The notes below the pieces were generated by a model. It did no database searches, had not been told where the DNA came from, and was given only the letters and a program-made list of their open reading frames with translations. This document shows, piece after piece, positions 15,798-24,692 of a stretch of DNA of 64,000 bases; positions within the stretch are counted from its first letter, which is position 1, and each line of letters starts with the position of its first letter. The stretch comes from JBPOFM01 sp041391925 (lineage in GTDB: Bacteria > Bacteroidota > Bacteroidia > Flavobacteriales > Flavobacteriaceae). The DNA is taken from positions 1-64,000 of the forward strand of contig JAWKNA010000008.1 in NCBI GenBank assembly GCA_041391925.1, given 5' to 3'. Position numbers and translations under genes: made by a program.

Positions 15798-17051
15798 ATG
15801 GCGTATTTATTTACATCAGAAAGTGTCTCCGAAGGACATCCTGACAAAGTCGCAGACCAAATCAGCGATGCACTGATTGACAATTTTTTAGCTTTTGATA
15901 AAGAGTCGAAAGTGGCTTGCGAAACATTGGTGACCACAGGTCAAGTAGTTCTGGCTGGTGAAGTAAAATCGAACACGTATTTGGACGTTCAAAAAATTGC
16001 AAGAGAAACCATCAACAAAATTGGATATACAAAAAGTGAATACATGTTCGACGGAAATTCATGTGGTGTGTTTTCTGCGATCCATGAGCAATCAGAAGAC
16101 ATCAATCGTGGTGTGGATAGAGCGAGCAAAGAAGAGCAAGGCGCTGGTGACCAAGGCATGATGTTTGGTTATGCGACCCGCGAAACTGAAAACTTAATGC
16201 CTCTAGCTTTGGATTTATCACACAGAATCCTAATTGAATTGGCGGCCTTGAGAAGAGAACATAAAGACATTACGTATCTACGTCCGGATTCTAAAAGCCA
16301 AGTTACGATTGAGTATAGCGATGACAACGTTCCCCAACGCATTGATGCGATTGTAGTTTCAACTCAACACGATGATTTTGACAACGATGATGCCATGTTG
16401 GCAAAAATCAGAAAGGATATCGTAAACATTTTGATTCCAAGAGTGAAAGCAGGATTACCTGAGCATATACAAGTATTGTTTAATGATGATATTACCTATC
16501 ATATCAATCCAACAGGAAAATTTGTAATTGGAGGTCCTCATGGCGACACTGGATTGACAGGTCGCAAAATTATAGTAGATACTTACGGCGGAAAAGGTGC
16601 GCATGGAGGTGGTGCTTTCTCTGGAAAAGACCCAAGCAAAGTGGATCGAAGTGCAGCCTATGCGACACGACATATTGCTAAAAACTTGGTAGCTGCAGGT
16701 CTATGTGATGAAATTTTAGTTCAAGTCTCTTATGCTATTGGCGTTGTAAAACCTACCTCTATTTATGTGGAAACTTATGGCACTTGTCCATACAATTTAA
16801 CTGATGGAGAGATTGCCGATAAAGTTTCAGAAATCTTTGATATGCGACCAGCTGCTATAGAGGAACGCTTAAAATTGCGAAATCCCATGTATAGTGAAAC
16901 CGCCGCCTATGGCCATATGGGAAGACAAAATGAAACGGTTACCAAAACTTTCAGTCAACCGAATGGTGAAGACGTTCAACTGGATGTAGAACTTTTCACA
17001 TGGGAAAAATTGGATTATGTGGACAAAGTAAAAGCTGCCTTTGGTCTTTAG
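15798..17051 (+). CDS. metK: S-adenosylmethionine synthetase
   Basis: Makes SAM from methionine and ATP. The 417-residue protein starts MAYLFTSESVSEGHPDKVAD, with the conserved GHPDK loop, then DQGMMFGYA near 120, GGPHGDTGLTGRKIIVDTYG near 245 and GGGAFSGKDPSKVDRSAAY near 275. All are standard MetK motifs, and length is slightly above the usual 380-400 because of small insertions. It is transcribed divergently from the methionine operon and ends at a strong terminator. Its leader carries the SAM-II-like element, so its product would feed back on its own expression. Confidence 0.97.
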   Translation: MAYLFTSESVSEGHPDKVADQISDALIDNFLAFDKESKVACETLVTTGQVVLAGEVKSNTYLDVQKIARETINKIGYTKSEYMFDGNSCGVFSAIHEQSEDINRGVDRASKEEQGAGDQGMMFGYATRETENLMPLALDLSHRILIELAALRREHKDITYLRPDSKSQVTIEYSDDNVPQRIDAIVVSTQHDDFDNDDAMLAKIRKDIVNILIPRVKAGLPEHIQVLFNDDITYHINPTGKFVIGGPHGDTGLTGRKIIVDTYGGKGAHGGGAFSGKDPSKVDRSAAYATRHIAKNLVAAGLCDEILVQVSYAIGVVKPTSIYVETYGTCPYNLTDGEIADKVSEIFDMRPAAIEERLKLRNPMYSETAAYGHMGRQNETVTKTFSQPNGEDVQLDVELFTWEKLDYVDKVKAAFGL

Positions 17052-17114
17052 ATGTGAGATGTTAGACTTGAGACCATAGATTTGATACTTATTGATTTCG
17101 GTTTTGATTATAAA

Positions 17115-17149
17115 AAAAACCTCCTTCATGTTGATGAAGGAGGTTTTTG
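17115..17149. terminator. Bidirectional terminator between metK and the M28 peptidase gene
   Basis: AACCTCCTTCAT, GTTG loop, ATGAAGGAGGTT is a perfect 12-bp stem flanked by A and T runs, so it serves both convergent genes. Confidence 0.92.
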
Positions 17150-17169
17150 TTTTTGAACTTATTTTTAGA

Positions 17170-18744
17170 TTAATCGATGCCGCCGTTTCGGGTTGGTGAA
17201 CGTTGTGCAGGCCATTCTTGTTGTTTACCTGTACGTTTGCTCATTGGGAGTACACTTTTTTCATTTGACGTTTTAGTGCCATCCTCACTTGCCATATAAG
17301 CCAAAATTGCAGTCAAAATTGCATTGTTTTGCACATCATCAAACACAATTTTATCATACGTATCTCTATTGGTATGCCAAGTATAAGTGCCATAGTCCCA
17401 ACTTAAGGAGCTTAAATTAAATGCCGGAGCACCAGCAGCAACAAACGACGCATTATCAGAACCACCGCCACTTGGTGAACCGGGAAATTCAGTCTTGATA
17501 TGTTTTTTTATATTCTCTGGAACCGCTTCCAGCCAACGTGTCAGATATTCGTACGAATGTAAATAACCCGCTCCAGACAGATCAACTACACGACCTGTTC
17601 CATTATCCTGGTTAAAAACAGCTTGGATGTTTGCCACAATTTCTGGGTGGTCTTCCACAAAGGCACGTGAGCCATTCAAACCCTGTTCTTCGCTAGACCA
17701 ATGTCCTACCATAATGGTACGTTTTGGATTTGGATACATTTTTTTCAATATTCGCATGGCTTCCAACATGACCAATGTTCCGGTTCCGTTGTCTGTAGCA
17801 CCTGTACCACCATCCCAAGAATCCAAATGTGCAGAAAGAATGACATATTCGTTTGTTTTTTCTGTTCCTTTGATGGTGCCTATGGTATTAAAGATTGGAA
17901 CTCTTCCCAAGTCTTTTGATTCGGCTACTATCTTTACTACAGGTTTGTCTCCATACTCTACCATACGATACAACATGGTGTAATCTTCCAATTCCATATC
18001 GACCGTTGGGATTTTTTTTGTAGCAGCTCCAAAAATTTTATTGGAACCTATTTCCTTTGACCAATAGGATGCAATGATACCTACTGCACCAGCTTCTTCG
18101 AGATGTTTAATTCCGTCATCGTTCAAGCCATTGGCACGGCGGTTTGCGTAGCCTGTACGTTTTAGATTTTCTTTGTAGCTATCAGACATTGAATCACGTT
18201 CCTTTTTCATTTTGGCAAATGATTCTTCTGTGGCATACTCTTCCCAATTGCTGTCGGGACGACCTGTAGGTTGGTATTCGGAAATCATGACCAATTTACC
18301 TTTGGCATTTTTCAACCATTTTTGAAATTCCAAGGAATCTTTGACCGTAGGCAGAATGATGACTTCGGCTGTGACGCCTTTAGCACCTGTGCCAGGACTC
18401 CAAGCGAGTTGCATTCCATCTAACGTTTGGACACGTGGAGAAATCATATCCATATGAGTAATGCCCCGCTCCCATGCTTTCCACTCGCCCCATTTTTCGT
18501 TTTGGGCATCAATGCCCCAAGTTTTATATTGACTTACCAACCAGTCGTTGGCTTGCTTTAATTGTGGTGTCCCTGTAAGGCGTGGCCCGATAAGGTCCAA
18601 CAGATGATGTGCGAGGGGTTCAAGTTGGGAGTTTTCGGTGGCTTCTTTGATGATGTTGTCGACAATTGGGTCTTGGTCTTGTGCAAAAGCCGAAGCTACC
18701 GAGAGTGCAAGGGCAAAGATGGAGAGTTTGAATGTTTTGTACAT
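17170..18744 (-). CDS. Secreted M28-family metallopeptidase (PA-domain containing)
   Basis: A 524-residue exported zinc aminopeptidase/carboxypeptidase-type enzyme. It has a signal peptide (MYKTFKLSIFALALSVASAFAQ). An N-terminal cap and PA-type insertion lie around residues 110-260 (GAKGVTAEVIILPTVKDS, LEEAGAVGIIASYW). The catalytic domain from about 290 carries the metal ligands: SAHLDSWDGGTGATDNGTG (His, Asp), HWSSEEQGLNGS (Glu), SGGGSDNASF (Asp) and YTWHTNRDTYDKI (His). All five ligands are present, so it should be active. It probably works in the periplasm or outside on peptides. Monocistronic. Confidence 0.88.
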   Translation of the reverse strand: MYKTFKLSIFALALSVASAFAQDQDPIVDNIIKEATENSQLEPLAHHLLDLIGPRLTGTPQLKQANDWLVSQYKTWGIDAQNEKWGEWKAWERGITHMDMISPRVQTLDGMQLAWSPGTGAKGVTAEVIILPTVKDSLEFQKWLKNAKGKLVMISEYQPTGRPDSNWEEYATEESFAKMKKERDSMSDSYKENLKRTGYANRRANGLNDDGIKHLEEAGAVGIIASYWSKEIGSNKIFGAATKKIPTVDMELEDYTMLYRMVEYGDKPVVKIVAESKDLGRVPIFNTIGTIKGTEKTNEYVILSAHLDSWDGGTGATDNGTGTLVMLEAMRILKKMYPNPKRTIMVGHWSSEEQGLNGSRAFVEDHPEIVANIQAVFNQDNGTGRVVDLSGAGYLHSYEYLTRWLEAVPENIKKHIKTEFPGSPSGGGSDNASFVAAGAPAFNLSSLSWDYGTYTWHTNRDTYDKIVFDDVQNNAILTAILAYMASEDGTKTSNEKSVLPMSKRTGKQQEWPAQRSPTRNGGID

Positions 18745-18843
18745 GCTATTGTTCTTATATTTTTTGATTGAACAAGTTAAGGAAATATTATGGAAGGGTT
18801 GACCGAACCAATTGTTAAAATATGTTAGTTTTTAAATTAAAAT

Positions 18844-18882
18844 GCCTCCAAGGGGAGGCTTTAGGTTGGGGTTTTGACCCCA
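18844..18882. repeat. GC-rich hairpin repeat (copy 3), possible terminator of the lipoprotein gene
   Basis: GCCTCC-AAGG-GGAGGC, then TTTAGGTTGGGG and a second hairpin TGGGG/CCCCA. It begins 2 nt after the stop codon of the minus-strand lipoprotein gene. On that strand it ends in ATTTTAATTT, a weak T-run. It shares its layout with 9112-9135 and 9173-9200. Confidence 0.5.
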
Positions 18883-18883
18883 G

Positions 18884-20647
18884 TTAATAATCTCGTCTGA
18901 CATGCATTGTGCCAATGATAGGAGTATTTGGAATACTGCCATTTAGGTCTACCAAATTTCCACTAAAGTTTATATCTACATAATCACCTACTCCACCAAA
19001 TTCTGTGACATTGACGATGCCTTGAAATGCGTATTCGAGTGTTGTAGAGTCATTGTTTTCATCAAAGAAATTAATAGTTGCAAAAGGATAAGATCCTTGT
19101 GATGTAAAAGGCGCTATGGATATTTGAAAGAAAGTACTTTGATTTGGAGAACTCACATAAAAACCTAAATAGTCAACGTCCAAGCCTCCACTTATATCAA
19201 AATTATATGTTACAGCTGGATGGTCGTCCACTTGATAAGTTATGAATTCTTCAACCGTATTACATGCCGCCAGTGTACCGATGTTAGTAATAGGTGGTGT
19301 GAAGGTGTAAGAAATGGAATCTGTTTCTTGAAGGTTTGCATAATCCACCCCATATAGCTTAAACTGTTCATCATTTAAGCACGTAACAATATTAAATTCG
19401 AAAGCGCCATCTTCTAAATTTCCAATGAATTGGTTGTAACCGTTGGTAAGCTTTACATAACCATTAACTACCGGGTCACCATTGCAAGAGGTAAAGTTTC
19501 CAAAAACAGTTTGAGTGACATAACCACCACTATCTGTAATGTTGATTGTAACCGTATCATCGGAGTTAAATGGTCCAATATTCCCTTCATAATAATAATC
19601 TCCACCGCATTGGCCATCGTCTGTGGCTCTTACAACAAGCGTTTCGTTAGCAGGAATGATTCCACAGACTTGACCATTAGCATTTGTAGTTCCGTAAGCT
19701 GTTCCATACATATTACTTTGAATAGAGACCGTTACATACGCAAGCGCATTGCCATCAGCATCGAGAACATTGACGCAAAGATTGACGTATTCAGCAGGGA
19801 TATCGCAGTTCCAAAACGAAAAATGCGTCACAGTACCAATATATGTATTGCCAACAAGCGTTGCGACGCCATCTTCTATCCAATAACCGTACTGTTCATC
19901 AAAATGCCAAAGCGGTATGGTGCTCGGTGCATTTGCCATCAATGATGCATCGAGCGGTAATTTGATTTCGGCTGAAGAGCCTTCTGCGATGTTGAGCTCC
20001 TCGCCTCCACTCCCTCGCAATTCAACCGCCAACATACCAAATGTTTGCAACATACGAGGCTCGTTTTGCGCATTAGCAGCATACAGCATACCTGGCATTT
20101 GGACTTGCATGTCCTCACTGGAAGGGTCGAGATGGTGCATGATGACATTAACGCTGCCACTGTAAGCGCTTCCATCTGCTTTTTGATACTCACCCTCTAA
20201 AGCAACCGATGCGCCGTCGGGAAGCGTGATAGTTTCCGCCGTACCAGAGGTTGTGGTACCTGCAACCGTTTCCGGGAGCATCATGATGGTGACCTTGTTG
20301 GTACCGCTGGATGGCACGACGGAACGGGAGCCGTGAAGGTAGCCCGGTTTTGAGGCTTTGACATAGCCGAAATGTTCATTTACCGTTGCATCGTTGATGA
20401 TGAAGATGCCATTGGCATCTGTCATGGCAGTTTTAGTGCCAATGGTGATTGTGACACCTTCTATGGGATTTCGGTCGGTGTCCATGACTTTTCCGAGGAA
20501 GTTGCGTTGGATTTCACTTCCGAAATATTCGGAGAACGTGTTTGGGTTGTGCGGTTGAGGCTCTGGGTTGAATGAGCTGCTGTCGTCTTTGTCGCAGGAG
20601 ACAAGGGTCATGGCAAGGCAAAGGATGATGGTGAAGAGTTTTTTCAT
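18884..20647 (-). CDS. Carboxypeptidase-regulatory-like domain lipoprotein
   Basis: A 587-residue predicted lipoprotein with lipobox LVSC and cysteine 18, followed by DKDDSS, an acidic stretch often associated with surface export of Bacteroidota lipoproteins. Residues about 50-110 (GKVMDTDRNPIEGVTITIGT...TDANGIF) are a carboxypeptidase-regulatory-like beta-sandwich. A second similar unit appears near 295-345 (CVNVLDADGNALAYVTVSI...TTNANGQV). The C-terminal about 150 residues are beta-rich without a recognised motif. No enzymatic signature is seen; a cell-surface binding or structural role is an inference. Confidence 0.78.
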   Translation of the reverse strand: MKKLFTIILCLAMTLVSCDKDDSSSFNPEPQPHNPNTFSEYFGSEIQRNFLGKVMDTDRNPIEGVTITIGTKTAMTDANGIFIINDATVNEHFGYVKASKPGYLHGSRSVVPSSGTNKVTIMMLPETVAGTTTSGTAETITLPDGASVALEGEYQKADGSAYSGSVNVIMHHLDPSSEDMQVQMPGMLYAANAQNEPRMLQTFGMLAVELRGSGGEELNIAEGSSAEIKLPLDASLMANAPSTIPLWHFDEQYGYWIEDGVATLVGNTYIGTVTHFSFWNCDIPAEYVNLCVNVLDADGNALAYVTVSIQSNMYGTAYGTTNANGQVCGIIPANETLVVRATDDGQCGGDYYYEGNIGPFNSDDTVTINITDSGGYVTQTVFGNFTSCNGDPVVNGYVKLTNGYNQFIGNLEDGAFEFNIVTCLNDEQFKLYGVDYANLQETDSISYTFTPPITNIGTLAACNTVEEFITYQVDDHPAVTYNFDISGGLDVDYLGFYVSSPNQSTFFQISIAPFTSQGSYPFATINFFDENNDSTTLEYAFQGIVNVTEFGGVGDYVDINFSGNLVDLNGSIPNTPIIGTMHVRRDY

Positions 20648-20730
20648 ATTATGTTGATTGTGTTTTTATAAAGATGCGAAAATTGTGGAAAGGTTGCGTG
20701 AAATCTTACAAAAAATTTTAATCAGGGGCA

Positions 20731-20760
20731 AAAAAAAGCCTCCCAAATCGGGAGGCTTTC
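20731..20760 (-). terminator. Intrinsic terminator after the small acidic lipoprotein gene
   Basis: Minus strand AAGCCTCCC, GATTT loop, GGGAGGCTT followed by a run of T. It lies 24 nt past the stop of the 89-codon gene and before the next gene on the strand. Confidence 0.88.
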
Positions 20761-20783
20761 TTCAATTGCAAACTACATATTAT

Positions 20784-21053
20784 TTAATTATCGTCGCCAA
20801 TTTCTTTAGCGGCACTATCGATTGCTTTTCCCGCTTCTTTAGTTTCCTCCACTGCGTTGTCGATTGCTTTTCCTGCTTTTTCCAAAGCGCCTTCAGTTTC
20901 GTCTGCGACGTCATCGGCAGCATCTTCAACAGCATCTCCCACATCATCCATTGTATCCTCCACATCATCAGCCTTTTTTTCGGTGTCCCTACAAGAGGTA
21001 AAGGACATACTCATTGCCATTACCACTAGCATACTTAAAAATAGTCTTTTCAT
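20784..21053 (-). CDS. Small acidic, helical repeat lipoprotein
   Basis: An 89-residue predicted lipoprotein: signal peptide and lipobox FTSC with cysteine 21. The mature part is almost entirely A, D, E and K with repeated units such as DDVGDAVEDAADDVADE and KAGKAIDNAVEE / EAGKAIDSAAKE. This heptad/undecad pattern implies one long amphipathic helix, as in small envelope helix proteins. The promoter side has no clear element. Function unknown. It has its own terminator, so it is a monocistronic unit. Confidence 0.78.
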   Translation of the reverse strand: MKRLFLSMLVVMAMSMSFTSCRDTEKKADDVEDTMDDVGDAVEDAADDVADETEGALEKAGKAIDNAVEETKEAGKAIDSAAKEIGDDN

Positions 21054-21137
21054 TGTAATTGATTTTAGTGTTAATTATTGTTACTAAATTAAAAATTGGA
21101 TAAGCAAAAAAATAGCATTATCCATAGAACCTTTAAC

Positions 21138-22400
21138 TTATATACGTATATAATCCAAAATTCGGACAACCGCACCTTTATGTGAAGCGATATATTTTCT
21201 ATTTAATTGTCCAAAGTCCATACGCTTGCCTCCGATTTCAATAAAGTCTTGAAGTGATTTATTTAACTCATCATAGTTGGAAATCGATACTACACCAGCC
21301 TCATTAATCATCCGTTGCGCTTCTGGAAATTTCTTATGGTTTTTTCCAATAATGATGGGCACTCCAAAGACAGCAGGTTCCAAAATATTGTGCAATCCTG
21401 TTGTTCCCATAGCGCCACCAACATAGGCTATATCTGCATAACTATATATGTTGCTCAACAATCCAATAGTATCAATAATAAAGACCGAATAATCAGAAAG
21501 CTGTTTGCCTTCTTTTTCTGAGAACAGAACTGTTTTGACTTGAAGTCTTGATTTAAGATTGTTGTTTTGAGTAGGTTTGATGTTGTGTGGCGCTATGATG
21601 TATTTCACCTTTTCTGAAACCTGTTCATTAATGAATTTTACTAACAGTTCTTCATCTTCTGGCCAAGAACTGCCAATTACGACACATAGATTATTGCCCT
21701 TAAATTCTTCAATAAACTTTAGATAGTTGTCTTGCTCCAACTGGTTGCTCACTCTATCAAAACGCGTGTCACCAGCAATAGTGGTCTCAGTAAAGTTGAT
21801 GGATTTGAGAAGTTCTTGTGACGAATTGTTTTGAACAAATATGTGTTCAAACGCTGATAATGCCCTGCGCATCAACCCGCCATACCATTTAAAATAGGAT
21901 TGATTTTTACGAAACAATGCAGAAATCAAAATAGCCTTTGAGTTGCGCTTTTTAAGTTCCAAAAGATAATTGGGCCAAATGTCATACTTCACAAAAATCG
22001 TCAGTTCAGGATGCACCAAATCCAAAAATCGCTTGGCATTCGCTTTTGTATCCATTGGAAGGTAAACAACTACATCCGCAATATCAGTGTTTTTACGTAT
22101 CTCATATCCTGAAGGTGAAAAAAAGCTCAGGACAATCTTATGGCTCAGATGGCGTTTTCGAAGCTCCTTAAATACCGGAAGCCCTTGTTCATACTCTCCC
22201 AAGGAGGCACAATGGAACCAAAATGTCCTCTCATCATCAGAAATGGAATTCTTTAAAATGCTGAAAGTTTTGGCACGCCCTTCCACTCCAAGTTTGAGTT
22301 TATGGTTGAAGAGTGCGATGATTTTCAGAAAAAAATCTGCAATATAAATCCCGATAGTGTATAAAAAGCGCAAGTAATTTTGTTTTTTGCTAAAATACAT
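21138..22400 (-). CDS. waaA: 3-deoxy-D-manno-octulosonic-acid (Kdo) transferase
   Basis: Transfers Kdo from CMP-Kdo to lipid IV-A at the inner face of the cytoplasmic membrane in lipopolysaccharide core synthesis. The 420-residue protein starts near a hydrophobic anchor (YTIGIYIADFFLKIIAL). It has FWFHCASLGEYEQGLPV (about residues 60-75), the GT30 acceptor motif with conserved glutamate, then LVHPELTIFVKYDIWPNYL, VVIGSSWPEDEELL, VKYIIAPHNIKP, YVGGAMGTTGLHNILEPAVFGVPIIIG. The frame is open to 22436, but the ATG at 22400 fits family length better. Divergent from the DegT aminotransferase gene. Confidence 0.9.
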   Translation of the reverse strand: MYFSKKQNYLRFLYTIGIYIADFFLKIIALFNHKLKLGVEGRAKTFSILKNSISDDERTFWFHCASLGEYEQGLPVFKELRKRHLSHKIVLSFFSPSGYEIRKNTDIADVVVYLPMDTKANAKRFLDLVHPELTIFVKYDIWPNYLLELKKRNSKAILISALFRKNQSYFKWYGGLMRRALSAFEHIFVQNNSSQELLKSINFTETTIAGDTRFDRVSNQLEQDNYLKFIEEFKGNNLCVVIGSSWPEDEELLVKFINEQVSEKVKYIIAPHNIKPTQNNNLKSRLQVKTVLFSEKEGKQLSDYSVFIIDTIGLLSNIYSYADIAYVGGAMGTTGLHNILEPAVFGVPIIIGKNHKKFPEAQRMINEAGVVSISNYDELNKSLQDFIEIGGKRMDFGQLNRKYIASHKGAVVRILDYIRI

Positions 22401-22501
22401 CACTTTCACAACATTCGATTGGTTGACGTTGCACAATTTCGTAAATTCGCTACCTCGTGATGTCCATTAAACGCATCCATTCTAATGCATAAATCTTTCC
22501 A

Positions 22502-23662
22502 ATGAATAAAGTACAAATGGTTGACCTTAAAGGTCAATATTTAAAAATCAAAGATGTTGTTGATACATCCATTGCCGAAGTTTTAGATAACACTGCCTAT
22601 ATCAATGGACCAAAAGTCCATGAATTTCAAAAAAACCTTGAAAACTATCTCGGCGTTAAACACGTCATCCCCTGTGCCAACGGAACGGACGCTCTACAAA
22701 TAGCAATGATGGGCCTTGACCTAAAACCTGGTGACGAAGTCATTACTGCAGATTTCACCTTTGCGGCCACTGTGGAAGTGATTGCCTTGCTGCAACTAAC
22801 ACCTGTATTGGTGGACGTGGACCCAGATAGTTTTAATATTGATATTGATGCCATCAAAAAAGCTATAACACCAAAAACAAAAGCCATCGTTCCAGTACAT
22901 TTGTTTGGTCAATGTGCCAATATGGAAGCCATTATGAGTATTGCCAAAGAACATAACTTATATGTCATTGAAGATAATGCACAAGCCATCGGCGCTACTT
23001 ACACGTATAGCGACGGAAGAAAGGCAAAAGCCGGAACCATTGGCCATGTGGCGTCAACCTCTTTTTTCCCTTCCAAAAACCTAGGATGTTATGGCGATGG
23101 TGGTGCCATTTTTACCAATGATGATCAACTTGCACACTATATTCGTGGTATTGTCAATCATGGGATGTATGAACGGTATCATCATGACGTTGTAGGGGTC
23201 AATTCGCGCTTGGATTCCATACAGGCTGCTGTGTTGGATGCCAAGTTGCCGCATCTTGACAATTACAACAAAGCAAGACAAGCTGCGGCAAGAAAATACA
23301 ATCACGCATTTAAAGACCATGAAAACATTACCATTCCAAATGGAAAGGATGCCTGCGAAGGCATCTGTGATATGTGCGATTGCCACGTATTCCATCAATA
23401 TACATTAAAAGTGAAAGGCATCAATCGTGACGCTTTGGTGAACCATTTGGCCGAAAAAGGCATCCCATGTGGAGTTTACTACCCGATTCCTTTGCACTTG
23501 CAAAAAGCTTATAAAGATTCACGATATAAAGAAGACGATTTTAAAGTTACCAATCAATTGGTGAAAGAAGTAATTTCTCTCCCAATGCATACCGAATTGG
23601 ATATAGAACAGATTGAATTCATCACATCCACAGTCATCAATTTTTTAAATTCAAATTCATAA
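22502..23662 (+). CDS. DegT/DnrJ/EryC1/StrS-family sugar aminotransferase
   Basis: A PLP enzyme of nucleotide-sugar synthesis, 386 residues. It has MVDLKGQYLKIK at the N-terminus, PCANGTDALQIAM near 58, the DFTFAATVEV loop, VPVHLFGQCANM, IEDNAQAIGA, and STSFFPSKNLGCYGDGGAI with PLP lysine 192. The sugar substrate is unknown; similar enzymes aminate 3-keto or 4-keto UDP sugars. An unusual C-x3-C-x2-C-x-C cluster (Cys 285, 289, 292, 294) precedes HVFHQYTL. The stop is immediately followed by the galE ATG, so it is an operon for surface polysaccharide precursors, next to the Kdo transferase. Confidence 0.88.
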   Translation: MNKVQMVDLKGQYLKIKDVVDTSIAEVLDNTAYINGPKVHEFQKNLENYLGVKHVIPCANGTDALQIAMMGLDLKPGDEVITADFTFAATVEVIALLQLTPVLVDVDPDSFNIDIDAIKKAITPKTKAIVPVHLFGQCANMEAIMSIAKEHNLYVIEDNAQAIGATYTYSDGRKAKAGTIGHVASTSFFPSKNLGCYGDGGAIFTNDDQLAHYIRGIVNHGMYERYHHDVVGVNSRLDSIQAAVLDAKLPHLDNYNKARQAAARKYNHAFKDHENITIPNGKDACEGICDMCDCHVFHQYTLKVKGINRDALVNHLAEKGIPCGVYYPIPLHLQKAYKDSRYKEDDFKVTNQLVKEVISLPMHTELDIEQIEFITSTVINFLNSNS

Positions 23663-24682
23663 ATGAAAGTATTAGTTACAGGCGGCTTGGGATTTATCGG
23701 TTCTCACACGGTAGTAGAATTACAGCAAAAAGGGTTTGAAGTGGTTATTATTGATGATTTATCAAATTCATCCATTGAAGTGTTGGCTGGGATTACTGCC
23801 ATTACTGGAAAAACCCCTGAATTTGAACAATTGGATTTAAAAGAAAAATCGAAGGTCGAAGCCTTCTTTGAAAAGCATACAGATATTTGTGGCGTCATCC
23901 ATTTCGCAGCAAGTAAAGCCGTAGGTGAAAGTGTTGAAAAACCATTACTTTATTATGAAAACAACCTCAACACCTTAATTTACGTCTTAAAATCTGTCTT
24001 GAATTTGGAAAGTTCCAATTTCATTTTCAGTTCCTCCTGCACGGTTTATGGCCAGGCCGATGTGATGCCTATAACTGAAAGTGCTCCAACAAAACCAGCT
24101 GAATCTCCATACGGAAATACAAAACAGATTGGGGAAGAAATCATCAAAGATACGTGTAAGGTTAGCCCAAACCTCAATGCCATTTCACTTCGCTACTTCA
24201 ACCCCATTGGCGCGCATCCCACGGCTAAAATTGGTGAATTGCCAATTGGTGTCCCACAAAATTTAGTGCCTTTCATTACTCAAACCGCAGCAGGACTCCG
24301 TAAAGAGTTGTCTGTTTTCGGCAACGATTATCCAACTCCAGATGGTACTTGTATCAGGGATTATATTCACGTGGTTGATTTGGCAAAAGCGCACGTTATT
24401 GCTTTGGAGCGATTGATCAACGGTAAAAATCATTACAATTATGAAACCTTCAATGTCGGGACAGGTACTGGAAGTTCTGTGTTGGAGGTGATTTATTCCT
24501 TTGAAAAAGTTTCAGAAAAATCATTGCATTACAAATTTGCCCCAAAACGAGAAGGTGATGTCATCCAAGCTTATGCAGATACCACAAAGGCCAATAAGGA
24601 ATTAGGTTGGAAAGCAGAATCCACATTGGATGATGCCATGAGTTCCGCGTGGAAATGGGAAAAACACATCAGAAATATCTAA
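23663..24682 (+). CDS. galE: UDP-glucose 4-epimerase
   Basis: Interconverts UDP-glucose and UDP-galactose with bound NAD. The 339-residue SDR protein has VTGGLGFIGSHTVVEL at the start, IDDLSNSS, VIHFAASKAVGESV near 85, SSSCTVYGQAD near 125, the catalytic YGNTK with S/Y/K triad, and RYFNPIGAHPTAKIGE near 180. Length and motifs are those of classical GalE, though activity on N-acetylated sugars is possible. It starts directly after the DegT stop without a gap and is followed 10 nt later by the amidohydrolase gene, so the three genes may share a transcript. Confidence 0.94.
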   Translation: MKVLVTGGLGFIGSHTVVELQQKGFEVVIIDDLSNSSIEVLAGITAITGKTPEFEQLDLKEKSKVEAFFEKHTDICGVIHFAASKAVGESVEKPLLYYENNLNTLIYVLKSVLNLESSNFIFSSSCTVYGQADVMPITESAPTKPAESPYGNTKQIGEEIIKDTCKVSPNLNAISLRYFNPIGAHPTAKIGELPIGVPQNLVPFITQTAAGLRKELSVFGNDYPTPDGTCIRDYIHVVDLAKAHVIALERLINGKNHYNYETFNVGTGTGSSVLEVIYSFEKVSEKSLHYKFAPKREGDVIQAYADTTKANKELGWKAESTLDDAMSSAWKWEKHIRNI

Positions 24683-24692
24683 AGCCATTATA

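Noticed and set aside
19430..19945. 171-codon plus-strand frame inside the large lipoprotein gene
   Set aside because: Low-complexity I/T/S/N composition typical of an antisense frame, and the minus-strand gene is clearly coding throughout.
20658..21029. 123-codon plus-strand frame opposite the small acidic lipoprotein
   Set aside because: It is the antisense shadow of a repetitive A/D/E/K gene, which creates long open antisense frames rich in S, C and F. The minus-strand gene has a lipobox and terminator.
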